Source: Cranoglanis bouderius
Taxonomy: Eukaryota > Chordata > Actinopteri > Siluriformes > Cranoglanididae
Length of the DNA: 64,000 nucleotides
Reading direction: 5' to 3'
NCBI GenBank assembly: GCA_023630585.1
Contig: CM042566.1
Span: forward strand, 8,337,254 to 8,401,253
In this document: piece by piece, positions 35,860 through 48,025 of the stretch
Position numbering within the stretch: the first letter of the stretch is position 1
Layout: every line of letters begins with the position of its first letter
The notes under the pieces: model-generated
The model's input: only the letters and a program-made list of their open reading frames with translations
Databases searched by the model: none
Told to the model about the DNA's origin: nothing
Made by a program: the position numbers and the translations under genes

Positions 35860-36350
35860 CAGCGAGAGCGCTGTGAGATTTATATGGAGCTGTGAAAAGG
35901 CTTTTTGCCACTGTAAAATGCTCAGTTATCCTATTAGACACTTGCGCTCCCTATGTCTACGTACTCTGCCGAGCAGGGAAAAAGGGGCGGAATGGTGCTG
36001 GATGTTAAAAATTCATACAAATCTTTCCTCCAATTAAATATTTAGCCTTCTGTTCCTTTGCTGTATAAGACAGAAACACCAAGCCCCGTCACTACAGCGT
36101 GTTCGTCCAACGTTGACAAGACAAGTGACACACTTATTTAATGCTATTAAGAGGAATGGCACAGAAGCTCTAAACGCTTTGTCGAATGTTAGTTAGTGTT
36201 TGTTCTCCTGCAGAGGGGCACGCTGAGCTATCAAGCGCCAAAGCAGATGATAAATGAGTTCGACGCTCATTTCTCCTCCATTGTCAATAGCCTCCCACAG
36301 CATGTGATTGCGATCACTCTATTCATCCCTGCATTAGCTGTGCCACATTC
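35860..36350. promoter_or_regulatory. Candidate conserved noncoding block
   Basis: Non-repetitive, about 490 bp. Words include CTCCAATTAAATATTTAGCC, TTATTTAATGCTATTAAGAG, AGATGATAAATGAG and CCTCCATTGTCAATAG (SOX-like CATTGT). A splice-acceptor-like TTCTCCTGCAG lies at 36205-36215, and the frame beyond it is open for about 40 codons with no recognisable domain before the CA array. I favour a regulatory block over an exon. Confidence 0.4.
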
Positions 36351-36351
36351 A

Positions 36352-36353
<2 letters not shown>

Positions 36354-36432
<79 letters not shown>
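36354..36432 (+). repeat. (CA)n microsatellite
   Basis: About 39 nearly perfect CA units. Confidence 0.95.
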
Positions 36433-36436
<4 letters not shown>

Positions 36437-36621
36437 TCTCTCACTCTCACTCTCAGCCAGCCAGCTTGAAACAATATGAAATCTGACCTGCTGGCTCTTC
36501 TCTATTCACATGCACAGTGTCTGCCACTGTTTCTTAGCATTAGAAATTAGCATTACGATAGCAACAGTGATCAGACAAACAAAAGCTACTTACAAGGTGA
36601 AGTAAGGCCTGTTGACCCTGT

Positions 36622-36648
36622 GGGGTGGGGGTGGGGTGGGGGTGGGGG
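36622..36648 (+). repeat. G-quadruplex-prone G tract
   Basis: Five runs of four or five G separated by single T, followed by a GT array. Fits the canonical quadruplex pattern on the plus strand. Confidence 0.8.
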
Positions 36649-36659
36649 TGTGTGTGTGT

Positions 36660-37584
36660 GAAGATGGCTTGTTATGTACAGAGGGTGCCAAAGTGAGGGG
36701 TCAAAGCCTTTGTCTGGAATAATGGGGGCTGATTTGCACAGGAAAGAAGCCTGTTGTGAGGTGGACACCAGCAGAGTGTGGCAGAATGGAAACACACACG
36801 CTCTTATCAGAGCCTGGAGAGTGTGAGTGTGTACAGCGCTGATAAGGTGAAGGAGAAAGGGAGAATATTGCTGATCTGAAAACAGATTGGTGGAATCTGA
36901 ACAATTTAAATGAGCTTTCTGCAAGTCCAGCAGCCAAAAGTGTTATATTAAGTGAGTAAAATAAACCCAGCTTACACAAGCACAAATTTCTATGGACATG
37001 CAATGTGTTACATTGTGTTCTCACAATTTAAAAAGTGCGCAGTGTATTTGCCATTTAGGTGATGCTGCATTCTATAAAACAAAGCAATGTATATGTTGTG
37101 ATGTATTTGCACTAATAAGCCCATTTGTTCGTTTTTGTTTTACTCTTGGTATATATGGTATATAAAGACTTCATCAGGATGAACTTACTAACAGACCATG
37201 TGGGAAGAATTTGGTAAACAATACAGCACTGAATGATGACAACATTAATGGGACAAAAAGAGCTTAAAGTAGACCGACATTCACCTGTACACGATATCTT
37301 TTGTGTTCTGCCCTTGAATACCATATGTCTTTGCTTGCCGACACTTCTTATGAAGTCCCAGTGCTCCAGACTATTTAGCTAATAATAATAATACATTTTG
37401 TATATTTTGGATACACATTCAAACTAAGTAAAAGGAAAACCACTGCATATAGAAAATGTGTAGAACAATTGAAGCTTAACTGCTAATCCTGACTGGTGTA
37501 AATTGTTATTTTGTCTTCTGGGACACATTTAAATATCTTATGTAAGGGCAGAACTAAATGAAAAAAAAAATCTTTAAACAAAAT
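36660..37584. other. Unannotated sequence
   Basis: No repeat or gene recognised. Open frames near 36.6-37.0 kb (minus) have no domain signature. Confidence 0.45.
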
Positions 37585-38155
37585 AATAACAATTTACACA
37601 GATCATCCTGTTCAAAAGTTTACACCTCCGTGGCTCTTAATGTATTGTGTTGCCTTCTTGAGAATCAGTGAATGTTTGCACCTTTTGTAATAGTTGTGTG
37701 CGAGTCCCTCAGTTGTCCTAAGTGTGAAAAGATGGATCTTAACATTATATAGCCACTGCTGGAAAGGGGTCAAATATGCAGAAGATGCTGGAAAACCAAA
37801 GACCTGGAGGATTTTTCTTTAGAACAGTGGGCAGTTTAACTGCTCAGGACAAACAAGGGACTCATGAACAACTATCACATAAAAACAGTCGTTGATCATC
37901 CAGGTAACAACACACAGTATTAATAATCAAGCGTATGCAAACTTCTGGTTGTGTAAATTCAGTTATTATAGTCTTGTGGACTATATGTAAACATCTGTTA
38001 TGTGAAATAGCTTATTCAGGGCAGCACTAAATAAAAAAACTAAATGCATTTTTTAAGAATGATCCCTTTTAATATTATTTTTTAATTATTAGCATTTAAT
38101 TAATTACCAGATTCTGCAAGGCATATGTAAACTTTTTACCTCAACTGTAAGCATA
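37585..38155. mobile_element. Tc1-type nonautonomous element
   Basis: The left part reads GATCATCCTGTTCAAAAGTT, then TACACC, and the right part GTAAACTTTTTACCTCAACTG, then TAA. They frame a noncoding interior with GAGTCCCTCAGTTGTCCTAA and CATGAACAACTATCACATAA. Two related segments (about 37490-37560 and 37965-38040, both GTGTAAATT...GGGCAGCACTAAAT-like) act as direct repeats around the core. There is no transposase. A short two-end derivative lies at 13165-13230. Confidence 0.6.
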
Positions 38156-38984
38156 AAATCATACTCTTGAATCTCGATGTTTAACTACGTTTTCCAGTAG
38201 TGATGTGACTACTATTTTAAATAATCTGGTTTATATGTAAATGATTTTATGACACCCAGTAAATGCTATATATAATTTTCTTATCCATCATTTGTGTAGC
38301 TTATCTGTTAGTTTGAAACAAACTGACTCACAGTTTGTGATCATGTATACACCTTCAATTTTTACCATGTGGCTTGCAGTAATTTTAGCTACCAGTTTCA
38401 CAAACTAAAAATATTCCACTGTTATCATAGCTGTTACTTTGTTTTCACTTTGTCCTTTTAAACTCACGGTGATAGCTATTCAGAAAGTAATAGACCGTGT
38501 CTAAAGAAATCAGTCATTTGATTGTATTATTCTGCGAATAAAATTTAAAAGGCAGAAAGGCCAGTTTACTTGAAGGAGGGAAGAACGCGGTAGCACAAAA
38601 CAATTTGCTTCCTCTAGCATAAACTTTGCCTGAGGTGAACATTAACCTTGCAGATTAATAAACTTTGTAAAGGTGAGCCAATAGAAAACTTTGGTCTTTT
38701 GTTTTCTTACTATTTTCTTAATGGTTTCTCTCACTTCTCACTTAGATTTGAAAAAAGCTCACTGCTGCAAATATAATTTTTAATGCTAGTATCTGTTAGC
38801 ACTAAGAGTAGTATTAATTTACCTCATAGAGTGTCAAATTGCACAACACTTAGACTAGCAGGTCTATGTAAACAGATTGGCGTGCTAGTTTACAAATAGG
38901 CTAATACAAACTTTAGAAAATACATGTTTTATTACAGTACAGAAAATGGCACACACCTTTTAAGTGAAACTTGTAAAAAAAAAA
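38156..38984. other. Unannotated AT-rich sequence
   Basis: Nothing recognised on either strand. Confidence 0.5.
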
Positions 38985-39540
38985 AAAGTAAGGTGCAAAA
39001 TGGGGCAAAATATGGCTAATTAAAGGTTAAAAAAGCAGTCTGTTTGTTGCATAAATGTTCACCCCTCCCTGGGGCAATACTTGGTAGATCCACTTTTGGC
39101 TGCTTGGGACATGTTTTTATCAGCATTGCACATTTGTGCTTTGATTTTTTCTTTTCTTTCTCAAGCTCCTTATGAATGGGTGTATTTATACTGAGATCAT
39201 GTGACACTTGTGAACTGAACACAGGTGGACTCTATTCAAGCTTATGAAACTGATGACTTATGAAGGTTTTCACAGCAAAAAGAGGGGTGAATACTTCATA
39301 ACGTTTATGTTTTTTTTTTTTTTTTTTAAACTTGTAAATAATTTTGCAAACTATAATGATAACTATAATTATAATAATAACTATAATACTATTTCTCCAC
39401 ACGTCAGTATTATGGGCTATTAAGTGTAGATTCATGATGTATAATACTAGTTAGTCCATTTCAGTTCCAGGTTGTAACTCTACAAAATGTGGAAAAATTC
39501 AAGGGGGCTGAATAAAGGGGGTGCCGTAAACTGGCTAATA
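38985..39540. mobile_element. Internally deleted Tc1-like element (family L)
   Basis: The right part, CCAGGTTGTAACTCTACAAA followed by ATGTGGAAAAATTCAAGGGG, is the terminal sequence of a common fish Tc1-like family. The left part, GCATAAATGTTCACCCCTCC and TGGTAGATCCACTTTTGGCT, matches the opposite end. The transposase frame is absent. A poly-T run of about 17 bp lies at 39311-39328. Confidence 0.55.
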
Positions 39541-40599
39541 TTGTCATTTGAAGCCTGAGTCTGTTGTGAGAGCCATATTGATGGTTTATATTAAGTCATC
39601 CTCACTGTTACACAGACACGCTGCTGCTCCCCCCCCCCCCCATTCAGTTCACTGGAGCTGTACACAATTTATACACATAAAGGCTCAGTGTGGAGTTTTA
39701 CAGTATATGACTGAGCTGTGCTGCTTCATGTAGGAGGTGCTGTAGAACGTGCCTCATCAGCCCCTGTACGCCTGGATGGATTTATAGACTCTTCTGTCAA
39801 CAACAGATTAGCTATAAAAGCCATATTTTGCTGTTTAGGTGTGGATGTCCATGCATGTGGGCATGATTGTGTTTAAAATTGCCATTCCCATGCATGACCG
39901 TTTTACTACCCTGGCACCTGGTTTTCACAGCATCACAGTGCAAGTCAGTTAAACTGTATTACGTAATATGGACATTGATGTCATCAACTCTGCAATTGTT
40001 TTCCACAGGTCATGTGTCTGCATGATGCATGTAGTGAAAATAATTCATTACTCAGCAGTAGAGTAGCATGCTCTAAAGCGCTGTATTCAGCTGTTCTCCC
40101 CTCCTGCAGGGATTTCCAGGAACACGGATTTATTTTGAAGCCTCTAAATAAATTTACATCCGAACAGGCTTCCGAACACCTGCGGGGGATGGAGAGGAAT
40201 GTGGCAGTTTTGAAAGTTGCTTTCCACAAACCAACCATCCTAAACTTGCCTCACAGCTCCACACTGCCCAGTAAAGTCGTGTGGAGGCGGAAACCGGTGA
40301 AAGCTGAGACTGTATCTGACACCCTCACTTCAAAAGTGATAATCGCAGCACTATCTATTATTTTAAATACTGTATATTTCTCCCAGAGAGGTAAAAGAAT
40401 TGTTATAAGCAAGAAGCACACAGCTTCTGCATATTTTATTGAACGAGTAGCAGAAACAAATGCGACATCATTTAATTTTCGTAAATTAATTTACGTTTTT
40501 AGCCAAATAGATGAACATTGAAAATGAAACATATCCCCACTACACATTCATTACAATAGTCAGATGGTATTGATTCATTTTTGGATGGTAGTTCTGGCT
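39541..40599. other. Unannotated; longest unclassified open frame
   Basis: A 169-codon plus-strand frame (40012-40521) starts just after an acceptor-like TTTTCCACAG. Its product has no recognisable domain and grades into AT-rich codons after about residue 110. A run of 13 C lies near 39629-39642. I do not call a gene. Confidence 0.35.
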
Positions 40600-41026
40600 A
40601 CAAGGTAAATGCAAGGAAGAACTCTCAGGTGTTGTTGGTTTTGGGGCAGAGGACTTTGCAAGCTTTGTTTTTTGTCTTATTAACTTGAATAGAGAAGAAA
40701 AAGAAATGCTGGTGATGAAACTGTTCATAACTACTATAACGTAAATAATAATAAGAACTAACGTTTCATGGACATCCCACAACTATAAACGATGTAACTA
40801 TAAATGGATACAAAGTAAGACGTCATGTAATTTAAAAATATATATATATATATATAGTATATAAAGGTTGGCAAATTCCTGTCATATAAGAGCAAAAAAT
40901 TATTTGTATTATGGGACAAAAAAAAATTAACTTTGGTGTGGTAACAGTAATTCCACAGTGTTGGGCCTCATCACACCAAAACACTATTGATTATTTTCCT
41001 ATTACAGCATGTCCAGTCATGCATTA
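40600..41026 (-). mobile_element. Foldback repeat, copy P5
   Basis: The palindromic end near 40920-41026 (ATTGATTATTTTCCTATTAC and AGCATGTCC on the right) has its flank on the left (GGGGCAGAGGACTTTGCAAG, CTATAACGTAAATAATAATA). It has the same orientation as P4 and P6. Noncoding. Confidence 0.5.
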
Positions 41027-41452
41027 TAATTTACTTAACAGGTTGGTCCATTGGACTTGCAGATTTCTTTCAAGTCATCACAGTTGAGCTGTTTACCTGA
41101 AATCAGTGTTTAGGGACTTGCTACATTTTAAAATAAGATTGCCCATTCAGGTGTAAATCATAACAGTGGGTAGACAAGTAAAAATATTCATGCAAGTGCT
41201 AAGGCTAATTGGAAAAAATGTTTCCAATTAGTCCTCACAATTCTGTGTAAAAACAAGAGCATCCTCATCAGTCTCAGTGTGCAGCCATTTTATTTAACTG
41301 GATAACAATAAAACATACGCTTTCATATATAATGCCTTGCTGTTTACTACTGCCCCCTTGTCTGTTAGATAGCGGAGATCCTCCTACTGTTCTGAAATAC
41401 TAGGAAAGCTCAGAGCTTTCTGAAGTTCGTCTCATTCGGATCTCAGAAGTAG

Positions 41453-41455
<3 letters not shown>

Positions 41456-41539
<84 letters not shown>
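41456..41539 (+). repeat. (AT)42 microsatellite
   Basis: Uninterrupted AT array of 84 bp; strongly cruciform-prone. Confidence 0.95.
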
Positions 41540-41540
<1 letters not shown>

Positions 41541-41843
41541 CCCTTAAGCAGTAGGATGAGTCCTACAAGAAACACTAGCTCCTGGACTGGAACCTAACAA
41601 TCTGTTTGCTGTACTTTAATTATCTTTTTTCTGTTCTACAGCTCGTCTTTGACACTTCATCTGATTATTAGTTTTGAATCTCATAAAATGTGTGAATATA
41701 ACTGTCACCAGAGCTGAGAAGCATCTCTTATTGTGACACTAAAATATGACTTCATTTAGCTCCCCATTTTTAGCACATGCATGTGATCTGTGTCTGAAAT
41801 GCAAAATTGAGAAGAGCGTTTACATTTCAGATGAAAACATGGG

Positions 41844-42082
41844 GCGTCCCCCCGTTTGTTCCCCAATTTGGTTAATCGCTAGCTAGCTCTCCCCTACCAC
41901 ACGACAGCTACCAACTGGGGAGGGTGATGGCTAACATGCTATCTTCCCTCTTCCACATACATGAGTTCACAGATGCCTATGATTAGCTAGTGTCACTCTG
42001 ATTGATAGGTGAGAGAGAGTATGCCATGCCTCCCACCTAGAAAGCACAGCCAATTTTGTTCTCTTGACTCCCAGCCATGGAT
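41844..42082 (-). mobile_element. Dispersed repeat of SINE type, copy 1
   Basis: Homologous in order to 54300-54625: CCCAATTTGG, CCAACTGGGGAGG-type, ACATACATGAGTTCACAG, GATTAGCTAGTGTCACTC. It ends near GACTCCCAGCCATGGATGGC. I recognise it as a common otophysan repeat; the tRNA-like part is not preserved here. Confidence 0.5.
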
Positions 42083-42200
42083 GGCTGTGGAAACATGTTC
42101 CCAATTTATAAATTTAAGATTTTCAATTTCTTATTACTTACCTTCTCCTATGACATTTCTCCATCTCGCAGTTTGAATGTAATACCTCTATGTCCATATA

Positions 42201-43560
42201 CAGTTGCAATCAAAATTATTCAACCCCCATTGCAAATCAGGTTTATTGTCAAAACTGACAGACTTTCAGCTGTTTGCAATGAACAAATCAAACAAAAGCA
42301 ATTGAAATAGTTCAACACAATGAATGCTTCAAGTGGTTTCCCCAAATTCAACTGAAAATGCAACTTATAATGACTTCTCCAATCTCAAAATTATTCAACC
42401 CTCTGAATAGAATCCCTCACAATAGCACAAATATGCAAAACAGGTGTTGTCTCAAGCACACTTGATGCAACTAATCAAGAGCTTCATTAGGTGCACCAGG
42501 TGTGCTTGAGCTGGAACACATAAAACATCTGAACTGGCTAGGGGCAGAAAATACATGAAATACCTGGACGGGGCAGAAAAAGGAAGCTATCAATGGCTGC
42601 AACTCAATTTCTGAGAGGGCACATTGTGAAAAACCCTCGACTGCAAAAGACCTGCAGCAAGACTTGGTGGCAACAGGCACTGAGGTTTCAGTGAGCACAG
42701 TATGGCGTGTACTAAATGCAGAAGGTTTCCATGCCAGAACTCCAAGACGTACACCACTACTGACCCAAAAGCACAAGAAAAGTCGGCTCAAAATCATATA
42801 AATAAGCCACAGAAGTTTTGGTATTCTGTTCTGGAGAAAGAAGAATGAAGAAAGAACACTCTGTCCACAGTCAAGCATGGTGGTGGCTCGGTGATGCTCT
42901 GGGGCTGCTTTGCATCCTCTGGCACTGGAAACCCGCAGCATGTGGACGGCAAGATGGATTCATTGAAGTATCGAGAAATCCTAGGGGAAAACGTTGTGCC
43001 ATCTGTGAGGAAGCTGAAGCTTGGGTGTCATTGGACCTTCCAACAGGACATTAATCCCAAGCATATCTCAAATTCCACCAAGGCTTGGTTGCAGAAGAAG
43101 TCCTGGAATATTCTACAGGGCCATCACAGTCACCTGACTTGAACCCCATAGAAAATTTCTGGTGGGGTTTGAAGAAGGCAGTTTCAGCACGCAAACCCAA
43201 GAATATTACTGAACTGGAGGCCATTGCTCATGAGGAATGGGCTAAGATTCCTCAGGAACGCTGCCAGAAGCTGGTCTCTGGCTATGCATCTCGTTTGCAG
43301 AAGGTCATAACAGCAGACGGGTGCTCTACGAAGTACTAAAGATGCTTGCCATGAAGGGGTTGAATAATTTTGAAACTGGAGAAGTCATTATAAGTTGCAT
43401 TTTCAGTTGAATTTGGGGAAACCACTTGAAGCATTTTTTGTGCTGAACTACTTCAATTGCTTTTGTTTGATTTATTCATTGCAAACAGCTGAATGTCTGT
43501 AAATTTTGACAATAAACCTGATTTGTAATAGGGGTTGAATAATTTTGATTACAACTTTTG
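42201..43560 (+). mobile_element. Tc1-like element family C with IR/DR ends
   Basis: Left end TA|CAGTTGCAATCAAAATTATT at 42199; right end ...AATTTTGATTACAACTTTTG near 43560. The terminal inverted repeats are about 200 bp and similar (CAAATCAGGTTTATTGTCAA, CAAGTGGTTTCCCCAAATTC in both). Each carries the short direct repeat TCAAAATTATTCAACCC twice, at its outer end and about 180 bp inward (42210 and 42387 on the left; the mirrored pair at 43360 and 43530), the IR/DR arrangement known from Sleeping Beauty-type elements. The transposase inside is deleted and frameshifted. Confidence 0.85.
42595..43339 (+). pseudogene. Family C Tc1-like transposase, broken
   Basis: Begins near MAATQF at 42595. 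An N-terminal DNA-binding remnant (VSTVWRVLNAEGFHARTPRR) is followed by a gap: the block that should hold the first catalytic Asp is missing around 42800-42850, and a stop lies in GAAGAATGAAG. The frame resumes at TVKHGGGSVMLWGCFASSGT (42861 onward) with a second-Asp block QQDINPKHI (near 43043-43070). After a frameshift near 43110 the Glu block SPDLNPIENFW appears (43130-43162), and the C-terminus KVITADGCSTKY stops at 43339. Missing catalytic Asp plus at least two frame changes means no activity. Confidence 0.8.
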
Positions 43561-43639
43561 CTACACAGCTTCCGGAATTGGCTGAGTTATAAAAGCATTG
43601 CGATGCATCATCCAGCACCCCTAATGCTGCCTCATAATA

Positions 43640-44230
43640 ACTGTATTTAGAATCAGAAACGGAATGAGCTTTATTGCCAAGTGTGCTCACACACACAATT
43701 TCACACACACACTTGGTAAGTGAAGCTTCCAGTGCGTACACAAATATGACAGCAAGACACATAATAATAAGAATAAAAAATAAAATAAAGAAGACACAAT
43801 AAGCTTAAGTCACAATAGACATGGTACAGATGCTATGTACTGCGAGGGGTAATGCAGTCTACAGAAGGTGGGGCTATATACAGGTATTAGAATCAATAGG
43901 AGTGAATTTACAATTGCACATAAGAGTCTATTCACAGTGACAAAAATTGCACTAGGAGGGTCCTTGGAGGCAGTTAACTGTTCATGAGGGAGATGACCTA
44001 TGGGAAAAAGCTGCTCTTGTGTTTGGATGTTCTGGTGCTCAGTGCTCTGTAGCACCGGCCAGAGGGCAGCAGTTCAAAGAGGTTGTGGCCAGGGTGAGTG
44101 GGGTCACAAAGTAGTTACTTGTTTCAGAAATTATTTCTGAGTTTTGCAAACTTTCATAGATCGCACATCCAGCAAACAGAATTATGGGAAGGAAACGTGG
44201 TACTCCTTGAAATTTGTCCAAAATATTACA
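43640..44230 (-). mobile_element. LINE 3' end (ORF2 C-terminus and 3' UTR)
   Basis: On the minus strand, residues of the type DPTHPGHNLFELLPSGRCYR, then ALSTRTSKHKSSFFPIG, lie at about 43990-44110. This is the C-terminal block typical of fish L2/Rex-group LINE proteins (HPxHxLFxLLPSGRRYR). Frame changes occur on either side. The 3' end carries AATGAGCTTTATTGCCAAGT on the plus strand (43656-43675), a frequent terminus of such repeats. Truncated and dead; group assignment is tentative. Confidence 0.6.
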
Positions 44231-45271
44231 ATTAAAAGGCAGCTGTCTTTGTGCTAAAGGTGTGCATCTGGATTGGGATCCCTCAGAACAGATTTTAGGA
44301 ATTTAAGATTTAGGAATTTAGAAACAAAAGCAATAAGTGTAGGAGCAGGCAGGATTGGGGTAAAACTCCGCTACTTTGGGCTGCCTTCTGAATGAGACCG
44401 ACTTCCTCAAACGATGCTTACACAGGCAATGTCATTCTGAGTGGAACACAGGGTTGGGTATAGTATTGGGAATTGCTGATGCTTGCAGTATTGTGTATGT
44501 AGAATATTATGATATATTGTATAAAACATAAATGGTGCATGCCTGATACATACTAAGTAAGCCCTCATGTCTTGAACTCTGCCACATTATAACTGATCGC
44601 TGTGTGATGAATTACAGCATGGCCCAAATGCTCGAAGCAGTAAGATTTGGTGCTGACTAAGGACCAAACTGACAGAGAGAGAGTAGAGAGTGGGCACTGG
44701 AAACAGTGTTAAATATTCAGAAAGGGCAGCAAGGTCAGATGTGCCATGTGTGACAGCTGCTATGTGTCAGATTTAATGGCCAGGGAGAGAGAGAGAGAGA
44801 GAGAGAGGAAGGAACTTTAGACAAGGTTTCACTAGTGTGGGAAAAGTGTAGAAAGGTTGGTGTACAGATAAAGCGAAGAGCTTATATGGAATAAATGATG
44901 GTGGCATTGCCAAGTTTCAGTTTCTCCATGACTGCTCCTTCAAATTTGTCCAAAAGAAAGAAAGAATCCACAGGCCAGAACCCTAGCAAGTGACAGTCAA
45001 CCTATTGGGGAGACAGAGACAAGTGACATTTGAGATTTGAAATCTGAGATTTTGTTATAAGGTCTTATGAAAATGAGCAACAAATCTAAAAGAGTGGCTG
45101 TCATAAATTCATTCATCCAGTTCTATGACACAGGATGTCCTGTCTCTTCTTATTTTTCCTCACAAACTTCAAACTGCATTTGGTTTCCATTCAAAGGTAT
45201 TTGGTGCACAAAAATGAAAGAAAAACTATTACCTTACCTTCGGTTTTTAAGAACATTGTATAAATACTGTA
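44231..45271. other. Unannotated sequence
   Basis: Nothing recognised except a (GA)n microsatellite at 44784-44808. Confidence 0.5.
44784..44808 (+). repeat. (GA)n microsatellite
   Basis: About 11 GA units. Confidence 0.9.
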
Positions 45272-46538
45272 CACTACCGGTCAAAAGTTAGGGGTCGCCC
45301 AGAAATTCTCACATTTTTCAAGAAAACTCATACTTTTATTTATCAAATGAGCTGTAAAATGAACAGATAATGTAGTCAATACATTGAACATTGAGATAAT
45401 TTTTGTCCTTCAAATTTTGCTTTCGTCAAACAATCCTCCCTCCAAACAACCTTTGGCATTCTAGCTGTCAATTTGTTGAGATAATCCGCGGACATTTGCT
45501 TCTTGAAGCACCTCCCACAGGTCATTGTCCTGTTGTAGGAGGAAATTGGCTCCAATCAAACACCATCCACAGGGTATGGCATGGCATTGCAAAATGGAGT
45601 GATAGCCTTTCTTGTTCAAGATCCCTTTTATCATGTATAAATCTCCCACTTTAGCACCACCAAAGCAACCCTGGACCATCACCTTTCGTCCTCCAAGCTT
45701 GACAGATGGCATCAATCACTCAAGCATCTTTTAATTTTTTCTGTGTCTCGCAAATGTTTTTCTTTGCATTCCAGACACCTCAATCTTAGATTCATCTGTC
45801 CATAACACTTTTTTTCCAATCTTCCTCTGTCCAATGTCTGTGTTTTTTGGCCCATTTTAATCATTTCCTTTTATTGGCTAGTCTCAGATATGGCTTTTTC
45901 TTTGCAACTCTGCTTAGAAGGCATCCTGGAGTGGTCTCTTGACTGTTGACTGAAACGTCTGTATCTCAAACTAGAGACTCTGATATACTTGTCTGCTTGC
46001 ACATTTGTGCACCGGGGCCTCCCACTTCTCTTTCTGTCCTGGTTAGTGCCAGTTTGTGCTGTTCTTTGAAGAGAGTAATACACACTGTTGTATGAATCTT
46101 CAGTTTCTTACAATTTGTCGTATGGAATAGCCTTCCTTTCTTACAACAAGAACAGACTGATGAGATTCAGAAGAGAATTTTCTTTTCTGGCCATTTTGAG
46201 ACTATAATTGAAGCCACAAATGCTGATGCTCCAGATACTCAACTAGCCTAAAGAAGGCCACTTTTATTGCTTCTTTAATCAGCACAATGGTTTTCAACTG
46301 TGCTAACATAATTGCAAAAGGGTTTTCTAATGATCAATTAGACTTTTACCATGATTAACCTGGATTAGCTATTACAGGGTGCTATTGGAACACAGGAGTG
46401 ATGGTTGCTGAAAATAACCCTCTTTACGCCTGTGTAGATATCAGTTTCCAGCTATAATACCTGCATGAAGTTTAAACATACCGTACATACCAGCTCTAGT
46501 AACTGGTCCTCCCATGGTTTTAGATTTTTGACCAAAAG
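45272..46538 (-). mobile_element. Tc1-like element family D
   Basis: The left end is TA|CACTACCGGTCAAAAGTT and the right end decays to GATTTTTGACCAAAAGC near 46538. The minus-strand transposase is recognisable throughout its length (next entry). Size about 1.27 kb. The CACTACCGGTCAAAAG terminus belongs to a family common in salmonids, pikes and otophysans. The right end is mutated, so excision would not be expected even with a helper. Confidence 0.75.
45440..46195 (-). pseudogene. Family D Tc1-like transposase, lacking catalytic Glu region
   Basis: On the minus strand the N-terminus (near 46190) shows GRLFHTTNCKKLKIHT-like helix residues. It is followed by QDRKRSGRPRCTNVQADKYI (GRPR-type hook, about 46000-46030), SSLRYRRFSQQSRDHSRMPS, a first-Asp region (KVLWTDESK-like, from the complement of TTAGATTCATCTGTCC near 45786) and MMPSVKLGGRKVMVQGCFGG (45656-45715). 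The second-Asp block reads LLQQDND (about 45516-45540) and is fused directly to LWEVLQEA, so the segment holding the catalytic Glu (PDLNPIE in relatives) is deleted. Several frame changes also occur. Confidence 0.75.
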
Positions 46539-47078
46539 CCTTGAATATTAGGAACTACAGAGTAACTATGAAGTCAATACAATAATGTCATTACATGGCA
46601 TACATGGTATATTCATTTTGTTCATTGGCGCAATTGATATTGTGCATATGCGGCCTCATTCTCTACATAATTAGGTGGTGCCACCCATTAGTGTTCTCTT
46701 GCACCCCCTCTGTTGGGCATTCCAGTGGGTATTGGATACATATTGTCCAAAACATGTTATTCAGTTTTTACAAATGCAGAGTATTTTGGTGATATTTTAA
46801 AGCAGCCATGATAATAACACTGTGTAATTTGAATAACTTGACATATCACAAGACCAACAGGCACGTTTTTAGTTTTGAAGGATTTCAGCGTGTACTGAAT
46901 GCTCATCACCACAGTGGGTGGAGACAGTGAATGTATTTTGGGTAGAGTGTTTTCCCACATACGTAAGCAGAACACGCAGTGAGCTCATTGCTGGCCTCAG
47001 AGTGTTTGTAGCAGTACATGAGGATTTTAAATAGAATCCCCATTTCCATCAGACACAGAAAAAAACGTGGGAGTCATG

Positions 47079-47136
<58 letters not shown>

Positions 47137-48025
47137 TGTGTATGTGTGTGTGTAGTGGACCGGGTGCTGTTAAAACTGCATCAGATATTGATAGGCTCAC
47201 AAATGTATGGTTCACTCTCTGTAGACTAACATTAAGAGGGTGAAATATGGTGAAAATTTTAGAAGTGATGAAACGAAGTAAGCACATTCAGCATGAAACG
47301 AAGTAAGCGCATTGTGCGTGTGTGTCAGTATTAATCTGCCACTCTAAATTATTCAGGATCCATTTTGCTCACAGTCAGTGGGCTCTGAGCAGAGCAGCAA
47401 GCCGAACAGTTTCCCTGTGTCCCACCACTCAGTCTTCTCACTTTTATTGGGTTCACTTTCCGGAGCATATTTGTACACATATTTGGATCTTTGTAAGGAC
47501 GAAAAAGGACCAAAAGGTCCTCACAATCACCCGGTCCTCACAAAATTTACAGTGGTTTCTTTGCTTTTATTTCAAAAGCTACAAGAGCCAGAATATCACT
47601 TTGGCTAGTGAAGGTAGAGTTTAGGTGTAGGCAAAGCATTAATTAGCTAGAGTAGTGATTGTACATCTTCTTGCCCTTTACTGAGATTGATCAAAAAGGA
47701 ATTTTCTGGTTTTGATCTATGTTAGTCCTTCACAGACCCCAAAAGGTCTTGACATACAGTATATACCCAGTGTACACCTGGTTGTTTCATTTGTCAGGTG
47801 TGGACAAGTTAAAGCTACAGTGTGTAGTCCAGTCTCATGCTTTGGTTGCCCGGAAACCTTACGGAGTAGGCTAATAACGTATGGTGAGCTAACACAGACA
47901 AATGGAAATGAGCAAGCATATGATCATTATCCTCTTCTAACAAAGTTTCTAATGTAGCACATTAATGCCTTCAACAAGAAGTAAGAAATTCTTTGACCAT
48001 TTTTTCTGCCATTAGATGCAGTGTT
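46539..48025. other. Unannotated sequence with one microsatellite
   Basis: No gene or repeat family recognised. A small tandem duplication (ATGAAACGAAGTAAGC twice) lies at 47268-47310. Confidence 0.45.
47081..47154 (+). repeat. (GT)n microsatellite
   Basis: About 36 GT units with two A interruptions near the end. Confidence 0.95.

Noticed and set aside
31889..36432. CRISPR-like array
   Set aside because: Repeats here are CA microsatellites without spacers; a CRISPR array would also be out of place in an animal genome.
40012..40521. 169-codon frame after an acceptor-like TTTTCCACAG
   Set aside because: No recognisable domain; composition drifts to AT-rich codons and no matching donor was found. 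Kept only as an unclassified frame.
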